DNA of 64,000 nucleotides from the NCBI GenBank assembly GCA_007115705.1, contig QXEO01000236.1, positions 4,871,434 to 4,935,433 on the forward strand, given 5' to 3'. This DNA comes from Dactylis glomerata (taxonomy: Eukaryota; Streptophyta; Magnoliopsida; Poales; Poaceae). Both the position numbers and the translations under genes were made by a program. The stretch's first letter is position 1; the number at the start of each line of letters is the position of its first letter. Positions 44,761 to 57,522 of the stretch are shown here, piece after piece. The notes under the pieces are model-generated. The model had not been told where the DNA came from. It ran no database searches and was given only the letters and a program-made list of their open reading frames with translations.

Positions 44761-46505
44761 AACGGCTGCTCGCCTTCTTTTCTATTTTCCTTTTCTATCC
44801 ATGTAATGTGAACTGTAGTGTTATTAGTAGGAATGAGAACGGGGCGAAAAAAAATGAAAAATGACGGGTGCCACATCTGTTTTCATATTCTTTTGTAGAA
44901 GTAGAAACGAATCTATATATTTTTTGAACGGAGAAACGAATATAGAAACTAAACAAATAAATTAAAAACAGATGATGTCCAAAACAAATATAGACCGAAT
45001 ACAACATGGACGGAAAGCGGGTGACTACCAAAACCAAGAAAGCGGGTGAACCACTGGTGGAGCACAAGAGAAACTTGCCACAAAAATGTGGTCACCATAG
45101 TTCTTTCACCGATGAATATAAGTAGTAGAATCTTGATTACCCATTGTTGCTCTAGTTGTAAGATAGCATCGATTTTAGTGGCGGAGGATGAACCGAAGGT
45201 TTGGTATGGTGGAGTTGATAGTTTACAGGATAAATCTTGATGCAAATTCAAGCAATCCATATAGTAAATATCTCTAATGGAATCACCAAGTCATTAAACT
45301 GAGCATCGCATTGGTTCTAGCCAGAAAGTTGGATAGATAGCATGCTTTGGCCACGATTTTAGCCAAAAAAAATGGGTTAAATAACATGCATATTAGTATC
45401 AACCGGACGAAACTAGCTATGGTAGGAGCCATACCTTGCCAGAATGAAGCTCCGCCACTGGTCGATTCCCTCTAGGGACTTATGTTTATTTTATTTTTAT
45501 TTAACTATGGACTTATAAGGTTTGGTTGATCTTGATATATGGCATTCAGCCTCTTCTGCAAGAAAAATTAGATGTCGGTTCGAGCAGCGCCACAAAATTT
45601 GCTTAATAGTCTCGACCACACCATCACTTGTCTAAAATAGTACCCATAAGCCAAAGCAATGGAGCCAAGTAACGGAAGGCCCGCCGCCATGATCAATCTG
45701 TGAGAGGTAGATTTCTACTAGATTAATCAACCGTCGAGTGAAAAATTGTCTAGATTGCACCTATTAGAAGGTTTTGGACCCTCGTTTCTAATGCGTGTCG
45801 ATTGGGCAATACGATAACTGTTACTCCACACATATCAATTGTATGCTGTTATTTTAATACTGGAACTTGTTTTAATTCAAAATGCTCAGTTACAGATCGG
45901 TGCTTGCACTATAGCACCGTGTGCTATGTAACCGTCTTTCCTCGAAGAAAATGCTTCTATTGAGTACTAGCGATTAAATAGAGTAGCTCGTGCTGCCTTT
46001 TCTAGTGCTTCACCTTTTTTTAAGATCTTGTGCGGCTCGCTGTCTGCCTTTCCGAAGCTTTCCGAAAACATGTTTTAAGATTTGCACTATCCATCCTCGA
46101 ATAAAATAACACACACCTCTTTAATTTGAAGCTAGAATAACAGCCAACTTTTGAAGATGGCCGGATTCCATAGACCAGAAAGAGGAATATGCTAGAGAGA
46201 GATGGAGTGATAAGAATTCAGCACGGGCACGTGCGAAGAGCCAACGATTGCCTTCGAATTATTGAGCTCCGGTTCAATGGTGGGGCGGGGAACCGGAGAT
46301 GGAGACAAACAGTAGCAAAGCGCAAGCTTTCATCGTGTTTTTATATCAATATCATCCATTTTTATTCTGTTTTTCTGCGCGGAGAAGAATGTTGTTTGTA
46401 TAATTAGGGACAAATTTTTCTGGTAGAGTGTTTCTTTTGTCCTTGGCCTGAACCTATAATAAAAGCCACGATGGCCTGTCCGGCGCGCGTAGATCGCCAT
46501 GGACG
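44761..46505. other. Intergenic, nothing firmly recognised
   Basis: No domain-bearing frame. A segment at about 46092-46141 (CCTCGAATAAAATAAC, then TTTAATTTGAAGCTAGAAT) recurs at 54967-55014, so it is part of a dispersed repeat. Confidence 0.4.
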
Positions 46506-46790
46506 GAATTTTTAACACATGAGACCACCTGTCTGAGTGAAATGCTAGAAAAGATCACCTGCGAAAAATTTTGTCAAAAAAGACCCCCTACGAGTGGCGG
46601 TACCCACGTGCCGCCTGGGCCAGTGCCGGCAGGCCCCTGCCGCCGTTGCCGTTGCCGGCATGCGGCCGTGGTAACGTCGCCGCTGACGGCCGTTTGGCCA
46701 GGTGGGCCCTGCCGCCTGCCCCAATGCCGGCAGGCTGACGTGGCGCCCTGCCGCCAACGCCATCGCCGGCACGCTGGCGCCCCCGACCGG
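46506..46790 (+). repeat. Left terminal inverted repeat of the Mutator-like element
   Basis: It pairs with 49395-49685 in reverse. Shared blocks include TTTTGTCAAAAAAGACCCCC, CTACGAGTGGCGG and many GCCGGCA words. Open frames in it are compositional. Confidence 0.85.
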
Positions 46791-46859
46791 CCCAGATTTC
46801 CACGATGATTCGATTCCCTGCCGGCGCTGACTCCGAGGCTGCTGATTGCAAACTTTGGC

Positions 46860-48480
46860 TTTTGTCAATTAAAACGCTGTTGCAGACCACCGAAAGGAGT
46901 AGTAGCATCGCTTTCAGCTCTTTTTAAGCGCAAGAGCTGTGTGCGAGAGAGCTGTGCGCTGCAGTTCACTCCCTCACTCTCTGCCTCACTCCACTTCTAA
47001 AGTTTAGCTGTGCAGCGATTATCGATCTGTGTTAAGCAGATGTTGATGTAGTGGACGAAGGAATCATCACAAGGTAATGTTTGTAGCTACAAGTATGTAA
47101 ATTAGTTCTGTCATCAGTACAAAATTAGCGAGCAGAGAAAAATAATATTATATAGTATAGTTAATCTCATCAGACAACAAGAATTAGCCATGATTGTATG
47201 TATGAATAGAAAATTTTAGTTAGTTTATCATGATGGCAGCCATTATTACATATTATTCGTAAAATTGCTGAACAGATTAGTGTATCATCATATGCAGATA
47301 TTCTAACTAGATTTTTTCAATGTAGAATTAGGAAGGATTTAAGTACACACATGAAGGTAACATATGCCAAATGATTACTTATATTATTGCATGATAGTTA
47401 TAGATTTAGGGATGTATCATATTATTAGCATGAAGAGTGATAATTATGATATTATAGTTGCATGTTTTCTTACTTGGTAATGAAGCATGAAATATTTGTA
47501 CATGCATTCTAACGAAACCAATGATTTTATGTGGTAGGTGGATTGTAGTATAAATACGATGTCGCTGTTAGTACATGCAAATTGTGTGTCGCCTAATTCC
47601 AAGTGGAGCAATAGTCATTGAAGAAAAGGTATAAACCTCATGTCATATTTTTTTTTGTTCCTGTAGTAGTAGAAGTGTGATTTGTGAATAATTTGGTTGC
47701 ATATATATTTCAGGTGAAATTTGCTACGAACGTGAGTTAATTAGTGGTTATTGGAAATATTCGGTCGCATAAAAAGTTGCAGACCGAATAATTAATTATT
47801 GGTTAGTGGAAATATTCGGTCGCGTTCTTGAAGTTGAGGTATAAAATTTATCTCTTAAAAAGTGTTAAGTATTTATTTTGTTGTACTGTATCCCATGTAG
47901 TTATGTTGGTAGAACGGAAATGTGAAGTAATTTTATTCTGTTATTGATTGCATGCATGAAAGAATAATGAATTGTATGCAAATTTTTCGATCGCATACTT
48001 GAAGTTTAGATAGGTCTAAAATTAATCTCTTAAAAAGTGTGAAGTATTTATTTTGTTGTAGTATATCACATATAGTTACGTTGGTAGAACAGTAAAGTGA
48101 AGTAAGTTTATTCCGCTCGTGATTGCATGCATGAAAGAAAAATAAATTATATGCGAAATATAAAATATGTCAGCTCATTTAGTAGAATATTTATATTTGT
48201 ACATAAATATAAAATTTAGCTTCCGTGTTACTAATGTCCATTTTAAATTTATGGGGTAGGTACGATGGAAAATTTAGCTTCCGTTGGGGTCTGCGGGAGG
48301 TGAAAGGAAATAACTCATGGAGGACATACATATCTATGTTACTATTTCCAGCTATGTAATAGACATATTTGTATAAGCTTTAATTAAAATACATCGGTCT
48401 TGCAGGCAATAAAACATAACATGATAGTTGATTAATAAAAACAACATTTTAAAGTAAGATACATCTGGATGCGGAAATAA
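46860..48480. other. AT-rich interior of the Mutator-like element
   Basis: No gene is recognised. It holds a tandem duplication with a step of about 171 bp at 47806-48155. Confidence 0.5.
47806..48155. repeat. Two-copy tandem duplication of about 171 bp
   Basis: Both copies contain CTTGAAGTT, AATCTCTTAAAAAGTG, AAGTATTTATTTTGTTGTA, GTTGGTAGAAC and GATTGCATGCATGAAAGAA. Confidence 0.85.
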
Positions 48481-48531
48481 AAATACAACAGAAATTAAGA
48501 TACAAACTGGTACAATAAACACCAACGCATT

Positions 48532-49169
48532 TTAGTCCTGAGTCCACCGTGGCCATTTTCCGGTGGTATCACCACGCTTTTCTGCTGCTTCTGCCTGAGC
48601 AGCCATTTCCTTCTTTCTCTCCCTCTCCGACTCACGAATCTGCTTGCGTCGCTCTTTCTCCGCCTCCCTACGGCGTTTACCTTCTGCGATTCTCTGGCGC
48701 TTCTCCTCATTGTAAGCTTCTTGCGCCGCTTTCCGCTGGGCAGCCTCCTCCTCTTCTCGCTCCTCCCTTTGGAAGCGTTCTCAAGCCCTACGCTGCCTTT
48801 CTTCAATCTCACGCAACGCCCAAGCCGGCTGCTCCGTGTCGATCCAATGATACCATTGGCAGAGCGGTGGCGGCGACTGCAACAAAAATAATCTTACTAA
48901 TACATCAAATATAACACGAGCAAATATGCCATCTCATGAAACTTATATCTTACCGGAGCGCGGTAAAATAGCTGTGAAGACTCCGGAGGATCATACGCAT
49001 GATTGGCACACATGAAAAATTTCATGCCCATCCTGTCCGAAAAATCAGTCGACTCCCTAACCTTCGCGATGTCGCCGCACCAGCATTGTGCGGCTTCCAT
49101 TCCCTCCGGTAAACTTGCGTACTTCATTTTCTTCGGCCTTAGGCCCTGGTCGGAGCAAGGCAAACTCAT
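48532..49169 (-). pseudogene. Cargo gene: GRF-like zinc finger plus coiled coil
   Basis: Two exons: 49169-48954 (ends CCG|GTAAGA) and 48876-48532 (after TTGTTGCAG). Exon 1 has CWCG, AKVRES and GMKFFMCAN, the spacing of a small GRF-type zinc finger, then AYDPP. Exon 2 starts with QWYHWIDTEQPAWA and continues as a long charged coiled coil rich in E, R, K and A, ending WPRWTQD. The second in-frame ATG (49169) was taken as start; 49127 is also possible. A TGA near 48783 interrupts the coiled coil after RQRRA, so this copy is probably inactive unless read through. Similar proteins are common in grass genomes and are unassigned in function. Confidence 0.6.
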
Positions 49170-49394
49170 AGCTACTAAATCGAATGACAGAGCAAAGATA
49201 GCAGTGCAGTGATCGAATGAATAACGAATACCTTGCTTATATAGACATCGAGTGCTGCAGCTAAGCGACATAATTATTCATCGGTGGTCTAATACCTGTT
49301 ACACAACAGAAACGAATCTCCCGTCCGGGCATGGAAATGAGCTCCTTTCCTTTTGCATCGGAACTTGGGCCGGTCGGTTGGCGGCCAGAGGATG

Positions 49395-49685
49395 GCAGGG
49401 TGCCGGCGCTCCCATTGGCGGCAGGGCGCCACGTCAGCCTGCCGGCATTGGGGCAGGCGGCAGGGCCCACCTGGCCAAACGGCCGTCAGCGACGACGTTG
49501 CCACGGCCGCATGCCGGCAACGGCAACGGCGGCAGGGGCCTGCCGGCACTGGCCCAGGCGGCACGTGCCACGTGTCGCCTGGCCAGGGGTGCCGCCACTC
49601 GTAGGGGGTCTTTTTTGACAAAAATTTTCGCAGGTGGTCTTTTCTAGCATTTCACTCGCGTAGGTGGTCTCATGTGTCAAAATTC
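49395..49685 (-). repeat. Right terminal inverted repeat of the Mutator-like element
   Basis: The reverse partner of 46506-46790. It has one extra block of about 20 bp near 49563-49587 relative to the left copy. Confidence 0.85.
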
Positions 49686-49761
49686 GCCATGGACGTGTGT
49701 AAAGGTGTACTCACGACACGAAGATCCATCGTAGGTACGTAGCTGGCTACAAGAACATATT

Positions 49762-50153
49762 CAGTGGTACCACAATACCATGTTATCACTTTTCAAAATT
49801 CGAATTTTCAAGTTTTGAAAATTCCAAAATAAATTTGTGGATGTTCACTATATATGTACTTACAATTCCTGGAATTTTTTGAACCAAATTAGAAATACAC
49901 TTGGAGAAATAAAAAACAAACCCAACATGAATAGTGTCATAAAAAGACAAAAACAAAAACTTATACTATTCACATAGCAATTTGTCCTTTTTTCTCTCTT
50001 AGTGTATTTCAAATTTGGGGTTCTGAAAAATCTATAGAATGCAAAAGTATATGTTGTGAACATCCACAATTATATTTTAGAATTTTTTTGAAATTTGTAA
50101 ATTTGAATTTTTATAAGTGGTATCATGGCATCACATAGGTTGTGGTATCACTA
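49762..50153. mobile_element. Foldback MITE, about 390 bp
   Basis: The ends CAGTGGTACCACAAT and GTTGTGGTATCACTA are inverted repeats, and the interior pairs widely (GAATTTTCAAG with CTTATAAAAATTC-like sequence). The target duplication is not clear (perhaps ATATT), so the superfamily is open. Confidence 0.6.
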
Positions 50154-51785
50154 AATATTTCCTCGTTGGCCAGTTATTTGCACTGTTCCACGCGTCTTAT
50201 GCTCACAAGTTGCACAACAACAATCATAGATACTCAGGTGATCCCAAGTGGCTAGAGTTTCCGTCCCCTTCGTTGGCATCAACGCAGGTCCTCCTCACCT
50301 CCGATGGCCTTTTAGGCCTCGGAGAAGCGGACTCCGGCCTCTTACCGGTGGGTGAGTTCTAGTTTATTTGTTTAATATGTATCTATGGCTTTTTTGGGGA
50401 TAATGAGGGGGCGGCGACATCCTTAAATCAGAAAACGTTCTGCCCATCCTATCTTCGGTCTGGTTGTGCGCCTAGCACTAGCTGCGAGAGCATGGAGGAC
50501 TCTAGCTGGTTTCACGTTTGCTGGTGTGGGTTTAGCTCGGTATCTTTTGATCCATGGTTTTTCATAACTGGTAATTGTCGATGGTGGCTAATGTGCGCTG
50601 ACCTTTCATGGCGTTAGCACAACGAGTTTATGTTTTGTCTACTATAACAAGGTATATTCGGCTTCAGTTACAGAGGGGTGAGGACGGCGGCGTGGCTTTG
50701 GCTCGCCCTAGTGTAGGTGGACTAGTCTAAGTACCTATTTTCAATTTTTTTATTACTTTTAGGGTTTATTGGTACGGTTGATGATTGTTAACAGATCTGT
50801 GGAATTTTTTTAAGAAAAAATAAAGGAGGATGTGTTCGATCCTAGGTGTTGTGCGTCACTCCGTGACAGACAACATCACGGGTTCACGGCGGGTACAAAC
50901 TGCGCCGCGCAGTAAACACGCCCACATGCAACGCAGAGCAAGCATGGACGACGGATCGGCCGGAGAAGACCCTTCGGGGCAGGCTGCACGTTGACACGCC
51001 TCGTGGCCACATGCATGCACGCACCTTCCCGGATCTGCATCTGCGTGCAGCGTGCTTGATGTACTCCATCAGATCAGATCTCCGACAAGGAGAAGACGAC
51101 GCATCACGCGAGGTCACGACCGTCCGTTCGTAGTACCCAACATGACATTCCCCTGCGCCCGCATGCTTGCGGTCTGCTCCTCCTCCATATTCCTCGATCT
51201 GCCTCTCTCCGCCGGCCGAATGTGTGTGCTGCCGGGTCTGATTAGCGGAAGCATCTGGGTATTGCTAATTCGTTGCTTGCTCGGCTAATGGCGAGTGCGT
51301 GCACGAGAGAGCTAGGTTAGGTGGTTGGGAAGGGAAGCTCACATGGCCCTTGTCTTAGAATACTCCCGTCATCGGATCACCGGCCGGAGCGTCCAAGAAA
51401 ACCTTGGTCGCTGGTTTAAACGCAGCATGATTAAGTTAAGCACATGACCTGGCGTGTCACGGACCCCTATGAACGGAGGGGGAAGGGGGGGGGGGGGGGC
51501 GTTGACGGCCGGGTGTTTTGTCATGTTTTGACAGAATCCATATGCTCCTCCAAATTTCTGCGGAACCATATAAATTTGTCTAAATCATCCTATAACTTTT
51601 TTCAAGTAGGCGGGGCCAGGGCTGGGCCGGGTCAAACTATGAGGATTATTGTGAAGCCCAGGTTTAGCTAAACCTAGGAAAAATCTTATGTTTGCTTTCT
51701 CTTAGCTAAAAGATAATCTCTCCTGAGGGAGAATATAAATCATTTTCGCTATTGTATGAGACGCCTTCTCATACTCACATGTTCC
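50154..51785. other. Intergenic, nothing firmly recognised
   Basis: No domain-bearing frame. A run of 15 G lies at 51485-51499. The region near 50880-51260 is GC-richer without a recognisable product. Confidence 0.4.
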
Positions 51786-51954
51786 TAGGGGCGGACCTAG
51801 AGAGGAAATGCCCGGGTGTCCTCCAATTAAGCATACATAAATTTTCATTGAAAATAGGGGTGTCACTCACTATAGATATATGTAATATACAAAGGAAATG
51901 GGTTTGGACCCGGTGTCCAGTGACACCTGGTGGCTGAACGTAGGTACGCCCCTG
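51786..51954. mobile_element. hAT-type MITE, 169 bp
   Basis: The target duplication CATGTTCC lies at 51778-51785 and 51955-51962. The ends are TAGGGGCGGACCTA and TAGGTACGCCCCTG, an imperfect inverted repeat. An 8-bp duplication is typical of hAT. Confidence 0.85.
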
Positions 51955-51962
51955 CATGTTCC

Positions 51963-52632
51963 ACTGTTTAATTTTAACAACCTCTTGATTTTAAAAGCAT
52001 GCAATAATAATTATTATTGCATGCTAGTATGTATTTTCGTCCTGTCTAAATAACATGGAATAAATAAAAATAAATGGTCTTATCAACCATTGTACACATG
52101 CCATAATCTAACTAGGGCACGCGTCCCAGTTAGCCTTAGCATACCCCTATACATAGAGGAATTCCTTGCTCGATCAGAAAATGGTGAAAAATGTTTGTGC
52201 AAGTATATAATAGTCATGTGTAAAAGTATGCTTGGAATTATGAATATATGTGAGTCACAATGATTTTTCTATTAGCAATTAAGAAAATGAAATACAATGC
52301 AAGAAATTTAGCTGGATATTTTGTGATTCAATCTAGCCTCAACCGACCCCATTCCAACACCGTCAAGTCTCCGAAGTGGACCCATGACAAGGGCTAGATC
52401 CAAGCCTCTACAACGCAAGGGTGGATTGGGGTCCAACTAGTCAAATGTTAGCCTTCATAGTGCAAAAATGCAAAAGGTGCATGGGGCCTAGCCCCCCCGT
52501 CCATTCAACTCAACATGGGTCCACCCCTACATGGGTCCACCCCTGGGGTTGACCCACATCACTTTGTTAGTGTTCCTAATGGTGAATATTATGTTTTTAC
52601 AAGTTTGTCAGAATATATGGATGTGAGTAACC
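51963..52632. other. Intergenic, nothing recognised
   Basis: A tandem pair ATGGGTCCACCCCT lies near 52525. No gene. Confidence 0.35.
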
Positions 52633-52640
52633 GTTGAGCG

Positions 52641-53230
52641 CAAGGGCGGGCCCACTTCAATGCAAGGGTATTCAGTTGAATACCCAAACATTTTGCAAAA
52701 TATACAAATATTAATATAATTGGCAACACATAATAAAGATAAACTATGCAATGTATCACAAAGGATGTAAGAGCTCAGTTAGTTTGCATGCATTTGATCA
52801 AATGGTTGGTCTTGCGTTCAAATCCCATGTCCTTCATTTTGTTCCTTATTTTTAAAATACCATTCGTACATGTATTTTTGCTACATAGGAATCTCATATA
52901 GTGTTCTGTGAGGGTTTATCAAGCAGATAATTAAAATACTATTCTTACTTGTATCACTATAATATAGAAATCTCATATAGTGTTTTGTGAGGGCATAAAA
53001 TACAATTCTTACATGTATTTCTGCTATGTAGAAATCCCATATAGTGTTTTGCGAGGTTTATCTAGCAGATATGTAAATACCATATATATAAACCTTACAT
53101 AGTGTTTTGTGAGGGTTTATGAAAAGCTGTGCGATACATGTCATCATTAGCTTGTACTCTAATGCTTTATAATCATATTTCATTACTGTAATTTTGAATA
53201 CCTATCCTTAAAATTCCAGGCCCGCCTCTG
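52641..53230. mobile_element. hAT-type MITE, 590 bp, with internal tandem repeats
   Basis: The target duplication GTTGAGCG lies at 52633-52640 and 53231-53238. The ends are CAAGGGCGGGCC and GGCCCGCCTCTG. Inside, about four units of 62-77 bp centred on CATATAGTGTTTTGTGAGG lie at 52857-53130. Confidence 0.85.
52857..53130. repeat. Four-unit tandem repeat inside the hAT MITE
   Basis: Units share CATTCTTACATGTAT, then AATCTCATATAGTGTT and a TGTGAGG end. Period varies from 62 to 77 bp. Confidence 0.8.
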
Positions 53231-53238
53231 GTTGAGCG

Positions 53239-55226
53239 GGTAGTTGAATATGCATAAAGCCAAGATCTTTTATATCAAATGAAAGACCCATATAGACAAA
53301 GATAAGGAAGAACTCGAGGATTGTTTTGGTAAGTGCTAACACGAATTTTGTTGCAGACTTGCAGTAGCGAAATTGTTGCGGGAACAGACTTTTTGCGTAA
53401 TTTGTAATGTTTAACCATAAATTCTTGGTCAGGCCAGAGAGCACTCAGTGTCTCTGCAACGGCTATCTAGCCTATAAGCACGTACTAGCTATCGGTGAAC
53501 TATCAGGGTTCTTATATTACTTAACACATTTTTTAAGGTTAGTCTAGACCATAGTGGGCATCGAGCCATGATGCATGCTTAGGAAATGATTACGGTGACG
53601 CAGAGAGAGCGCTACTAGCTGACAAAGTGATTAGGGGACCGTGCATGATGCGTGGGGTACGTGCTTAAGACTATACCCGCCACATGGTTTGACAATTATA
53701 GATGCACGGCATGATGATTAGTTAGAGCTATACGTGGAGCTTACCGTCGGAATCTTGCGATGAAGAACAATTAATTAAGAAGGACAAGCTTGCTCATGAT
53801 GGCATGGCACAGGAAAGAGATGACACTGCCAGTGCCATGGCCATAACCAAAAACTAATTGTCCAGAAAATTAAGTGACGATCTATATATAACTTGGAAAG
53901 GGCAAAGATTCATGCAAAATTCTACTTTGTGGAGGTACGCGGACAAGATTACCATATTTGATTCGATACTTGTTTGTTAGACTTTTGGCTTCGAGTCAAT
54001 TTGAACAACCGAACACTCGTACGTCTATTTATGTCGGGCATGTCGATCGGCGACTGAAAGTGCGAAAGTCCAACTTTTGGGTACACAAAGGGACCGTGTT
54101 AGCGTTGCACGAGTGCCGTATGATTGGGGGATCCAATCATCCGAACACCAACCACGTACTACGTGACCAGGTTTCTTTAGGTTCTCTTTCGCTATCAGCT
54201 GATCATTGTATCCGCTGTTCGATCGATCGGTGAGAGCAACGGCGCCATGATCGATTTGCAAGACGACGTCTAACCAATTAAGCGGGCAAATTAAGGCCGG
54301 CAGCTCACGTGTGTTTTCTCAGCCAAAGGACTGGGAGCCAAGCCCAATGACCCAGTTCGAGTGGTTTGGGCTAGAATTTAGTTCAAATAATAATTAGGAG
54401 GATTTTTTTGACCTTTCATGGCAAAACAAATACTTAACCTCACATGCTCTAGAAATGAACAACAGAACGCGTAAAATGTCTAAAAAAATAAAAATTTCTG
54501 AATTTTATACAACACATATATGTCTTGTCTTATGTGCGCATGTAAATTTTTGCAAAAAAGTGATATGAACAAAATGAAACAACATTTGTTTTTATACTAT
54601 TTTGAATCGGTGACTTTTATCATACTAAATATTATATCCCCCATAAAGTTTAGGTGTACCAGTATAAAATTTTGTGTTTTTATTAATTAGAAATCGTCGT
54701 GAAAGCACAAACACATCCTACCACGCACAACATAGAATCACATACTTTACTCTTCAAGCATTGACTCAGAGGCACAATTGGTCGCAGTTTTGACAAAAAC
54801 ATAATACCCAAAGCAACAAAAGGATAAATTACCCCTCTCCCCCATTAGAACTTGTTTTGGAGGGTAGTGTTGCCGATGTCATACATTTTCACATTCTGCT
54901 TTCGTGTGGATCGCCACCTTTACAACTTCATAGAAATCTCTAAAGTGACAAATTCAAATTCAAATTCATCCTCGAATAAAATAACTAACACTTCTTTAAT
55001 TTGAAGCTAGAATCTCTACTATAAAACTGCAATGCGGTGGTAGGTACGTCGTTTTTTATCTCTATTTTGCCCCTAAAAGTTTGAAGATACTACAGTTTTT
55101 GCCACCGCCAAGTGAAACCGAACCGTTCTGGGCTTTCATCCTGTCATCTGGAACAAGAAAGGAACGAGAGGCCATGGATGGAGACCGTGTCGATTGCAAG
55201 TTGAATCCATGCTCCTCCTTGAGCCC
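53239..55226. other. Intergenic, nothing firmly recognised
   Basis: No recognised gene. The dispersed repeat shared with 46092-46141 occurs at 54967-55014. Confidence 0.4.
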
Positions 55227-57340
55227 TGATACGTCTCAAACGTATCTATAATTTTTGACGCTCCATGCTTATTTATACACCATTTGCTTTGTGTTTTGTT
55301 ACACTTCGTGGTGTTTTTATGCATTTTCCGGAACTAACCTATTAACGAGATGCCACAGTGCCAGTTTCCTGTTTTTGATGTTTTTGTGTTTCAGAAAAGC
55401 TACACAGGAAATATTTTCGGAATTGGATGAAACAAAAGCCCAACCTTCTATTTTTACCGAAGCTTCGCAAAGACCGAAGATGAGCCGGAGGGGGGCCAGG
55501 GGCTGGCCACACCCTAGGGCGGCGCGGGCCAGGGTCTGGCCGCGCCACCAAGGGGTGAGCCGCCCTGGTCCACCCTGTGACGTTGCCTTTTCGCCTATAA
55601 GTTCCCCTCGACGGGAAAAACCTAAAGGACGGATCTCTTTTCCACGAAACATACTGCAAGCTGCCGCCATCATCGTCGCGAGATCAGGAGGATCCAGGAG
55701 CTCTTCCCGGCACCCTGCCAGAGAGGGGAATCCCTACCGGAGGCATTCTACACCACCATGGTCGCCTCCGGAGTGATGTGTGAGTAGTCTACCTTGGACT
55801 ACGGGTCCATAGCAGTAGCTAGATGGTTGTCTCCTCCACCATGTGCTTCATGTTTAGATCTTGTGAGCTGCCCTACATGATCAGGATCATCTTTATGTAA
55901 TCATACATGTTGTGTTTGTTGGGATCCGATAAGTATTGGTACTATGTTAAGTTGATGTGCTGAATTATATATCTTATGTTATCTCTATGTTGTTTATGAT
56001 CTTGCATGCTTTCTGTTGCTAGTAGCTATCTTGGCCGAGTAGATGCTAGTAACTCCAAGAGGGAGTATTTATGCTCGATAGTTGGGTTCATGCCTCTAGT
56101 AATCTGGGGGAGTGACAGAAAGCTCTAAGGTTGTAGATGTGCTGTTGCCACTAGGGAGAAAACAACATTCTTGTGTCCAAGGATATTTGCTTTGTTTACA
56201 TTATGCACTTTGCTTAATGCAATTATCTGTTGTTCGCAACTTAATACTCAAGGGGTTCTCGGATGACTCCCCGCGAGTGGATTTTTAGTCATAGATGCAG
56301 TTGGATTACGGTCTATGTATTTTGTTGTAATGCCCAGAGTGAATCTCATAGTGATCCTCATGACATGTGTACGTTATATTTACTCTATCAATTGCCCAAC
56401 TGTAATTTGTTTACCCAGCATGTTATTATTTATCTTATAGAGAGACACCACTAGTGAACTATGGACCCCGGTCCAATTTCCTTTACATTGCTTTACCGTT
56501 TTACTATTACTCGCTGACGAGGTTTATTCCCGGCAATGCCCATGTTTCGGGGCTTTCGATTCATGGAGAGCATGTGGGCGCTTGGCGGATTCGACGGCTT
56601 CAGACAGAAACAGGGGGTGCACACGAATTTACCCAGGTTCGGCCCCCCGGAGGGTAAAGACCTACATCCTGCTTGTCTGATCTTGTATTGCTGGTATATG
56701 AGGAGCTGTTACAATGGCGCGCAGATGCAATCTGGCGGAGGTGGAAGGAGATGGCGTGGCTAGCCTATGCGAGGTTGTTTTGTAGGCTATGCGAATCTCT
56801 CCAGAGATGGCGCTAGGGGTGCCCCTTGGTGGCTTTATATATGCAGCCATTTAGGGTTTACAAAGTCTCTTGCCTTCTACTCCAAGTCGGTGTGCTGGGC
56901 CTTGCGGGCTTCGTGTAACCTTCGAGCGGGCTTCTCCCCTGGACCGAAAACCAGGTAGGCGAATATCGAGGGCCCATTTGTAATTCCTTCGTCACTCGCT
57001 CTATTTACTTTACTTGCATACTATTATCCTTTACCACTCGATACGCTCAATCCTTTGTTCACAGCAAACCGGTGAGATTGACAACCTCATCGAAGTTGGG
57101 AGCAAAGTTCTTGGTTGTGTTGTGTGCAGGTTTCACGTTGCTGCTAGGTGAAGACGCACCAGCATTGTCTGGCGCCATTGTCTGGAGTGCCACGAAGCTA
57201 GCAAGCATCATCTTCTGAAGTTTGGCTTTCTCCTACTGGTTTGATAAACCTTGGTTTCACAGCTGAGGGAAACTTGCTGTTGTGCTCCTCATACCTTCCT
57301 CTTAGGGTTCCCAACTGGGTGCCTTAACATCGCACCATCA
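55227..57340 (+). repeat. 5' LTR of X2, containing a solo LTR of the A type
   Basis: 2114 bp in total; about 1628 bp without the inserted solo LTR and its duplication, close to the 1.66 kb of X1. Confidence 0.9.
56515..56994 (+). mobile_element. Solo LTR related to Gypsy A
   Basis: 480 bp from TGACGAGGTT to CTTCGTCA, with shared blocks CGGCAATGCCCATGTTT and TTTACCCAGGTTCGGCCCCC. The target duplication CTCGC lies at 56510-56514 and 56995-56999. It was left by recombination between the LTRs of a former full element. Confidence 0.93.
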
Positions 57341-57522
57341 AGCATTTTTCTGGCGCCGTTGCCGGGGAGGAAGAAGACTTCTGCAAGGGGAGTCTCGCAT
57401 GCACAATCTTTTACTTTGTTTTTGTTTTGCTTTACTTTATTTTTACTTGCATCGTTTTATCAAAAATACAAAAAAATTAGTTTCCTTTATAGTTGTTACT
57501 TCATTGCTCTTAGTTCATTATA

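Larger units (their letters stand above)
46506..49685. mobile_element. Mutator-like element with long TIRs and a cargo gene
   Basis: The target duplication GCCATGGACG lies at 46496-46505 and 49686-49695 (9-10 bp). The ends are GAATTTTTAACACATGAGACC and GGTCTCATGTGTCAAAATTC. The terminal inverted repeats run about 290 bp and are GC-rich. There is no transposase frame, so it depends on others. Between the TIRs are AT-rich sequence, a 171-bp tandem duplication and a minus-strand gene. Confidence 0.88.

Noticed and set aside
46542..46908. Frames on both strands in the Mutator TIRs (also 49252-49647)
   Set aside because: GC-rich inverted repeat; the same frames appear mirrored at both ends and carry no domain.
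55316..55776. Plus-strand frame of 173 codons at the start of X2
   Set aside because: Lies wholly in the LTR and is broken in the other X LTRs.
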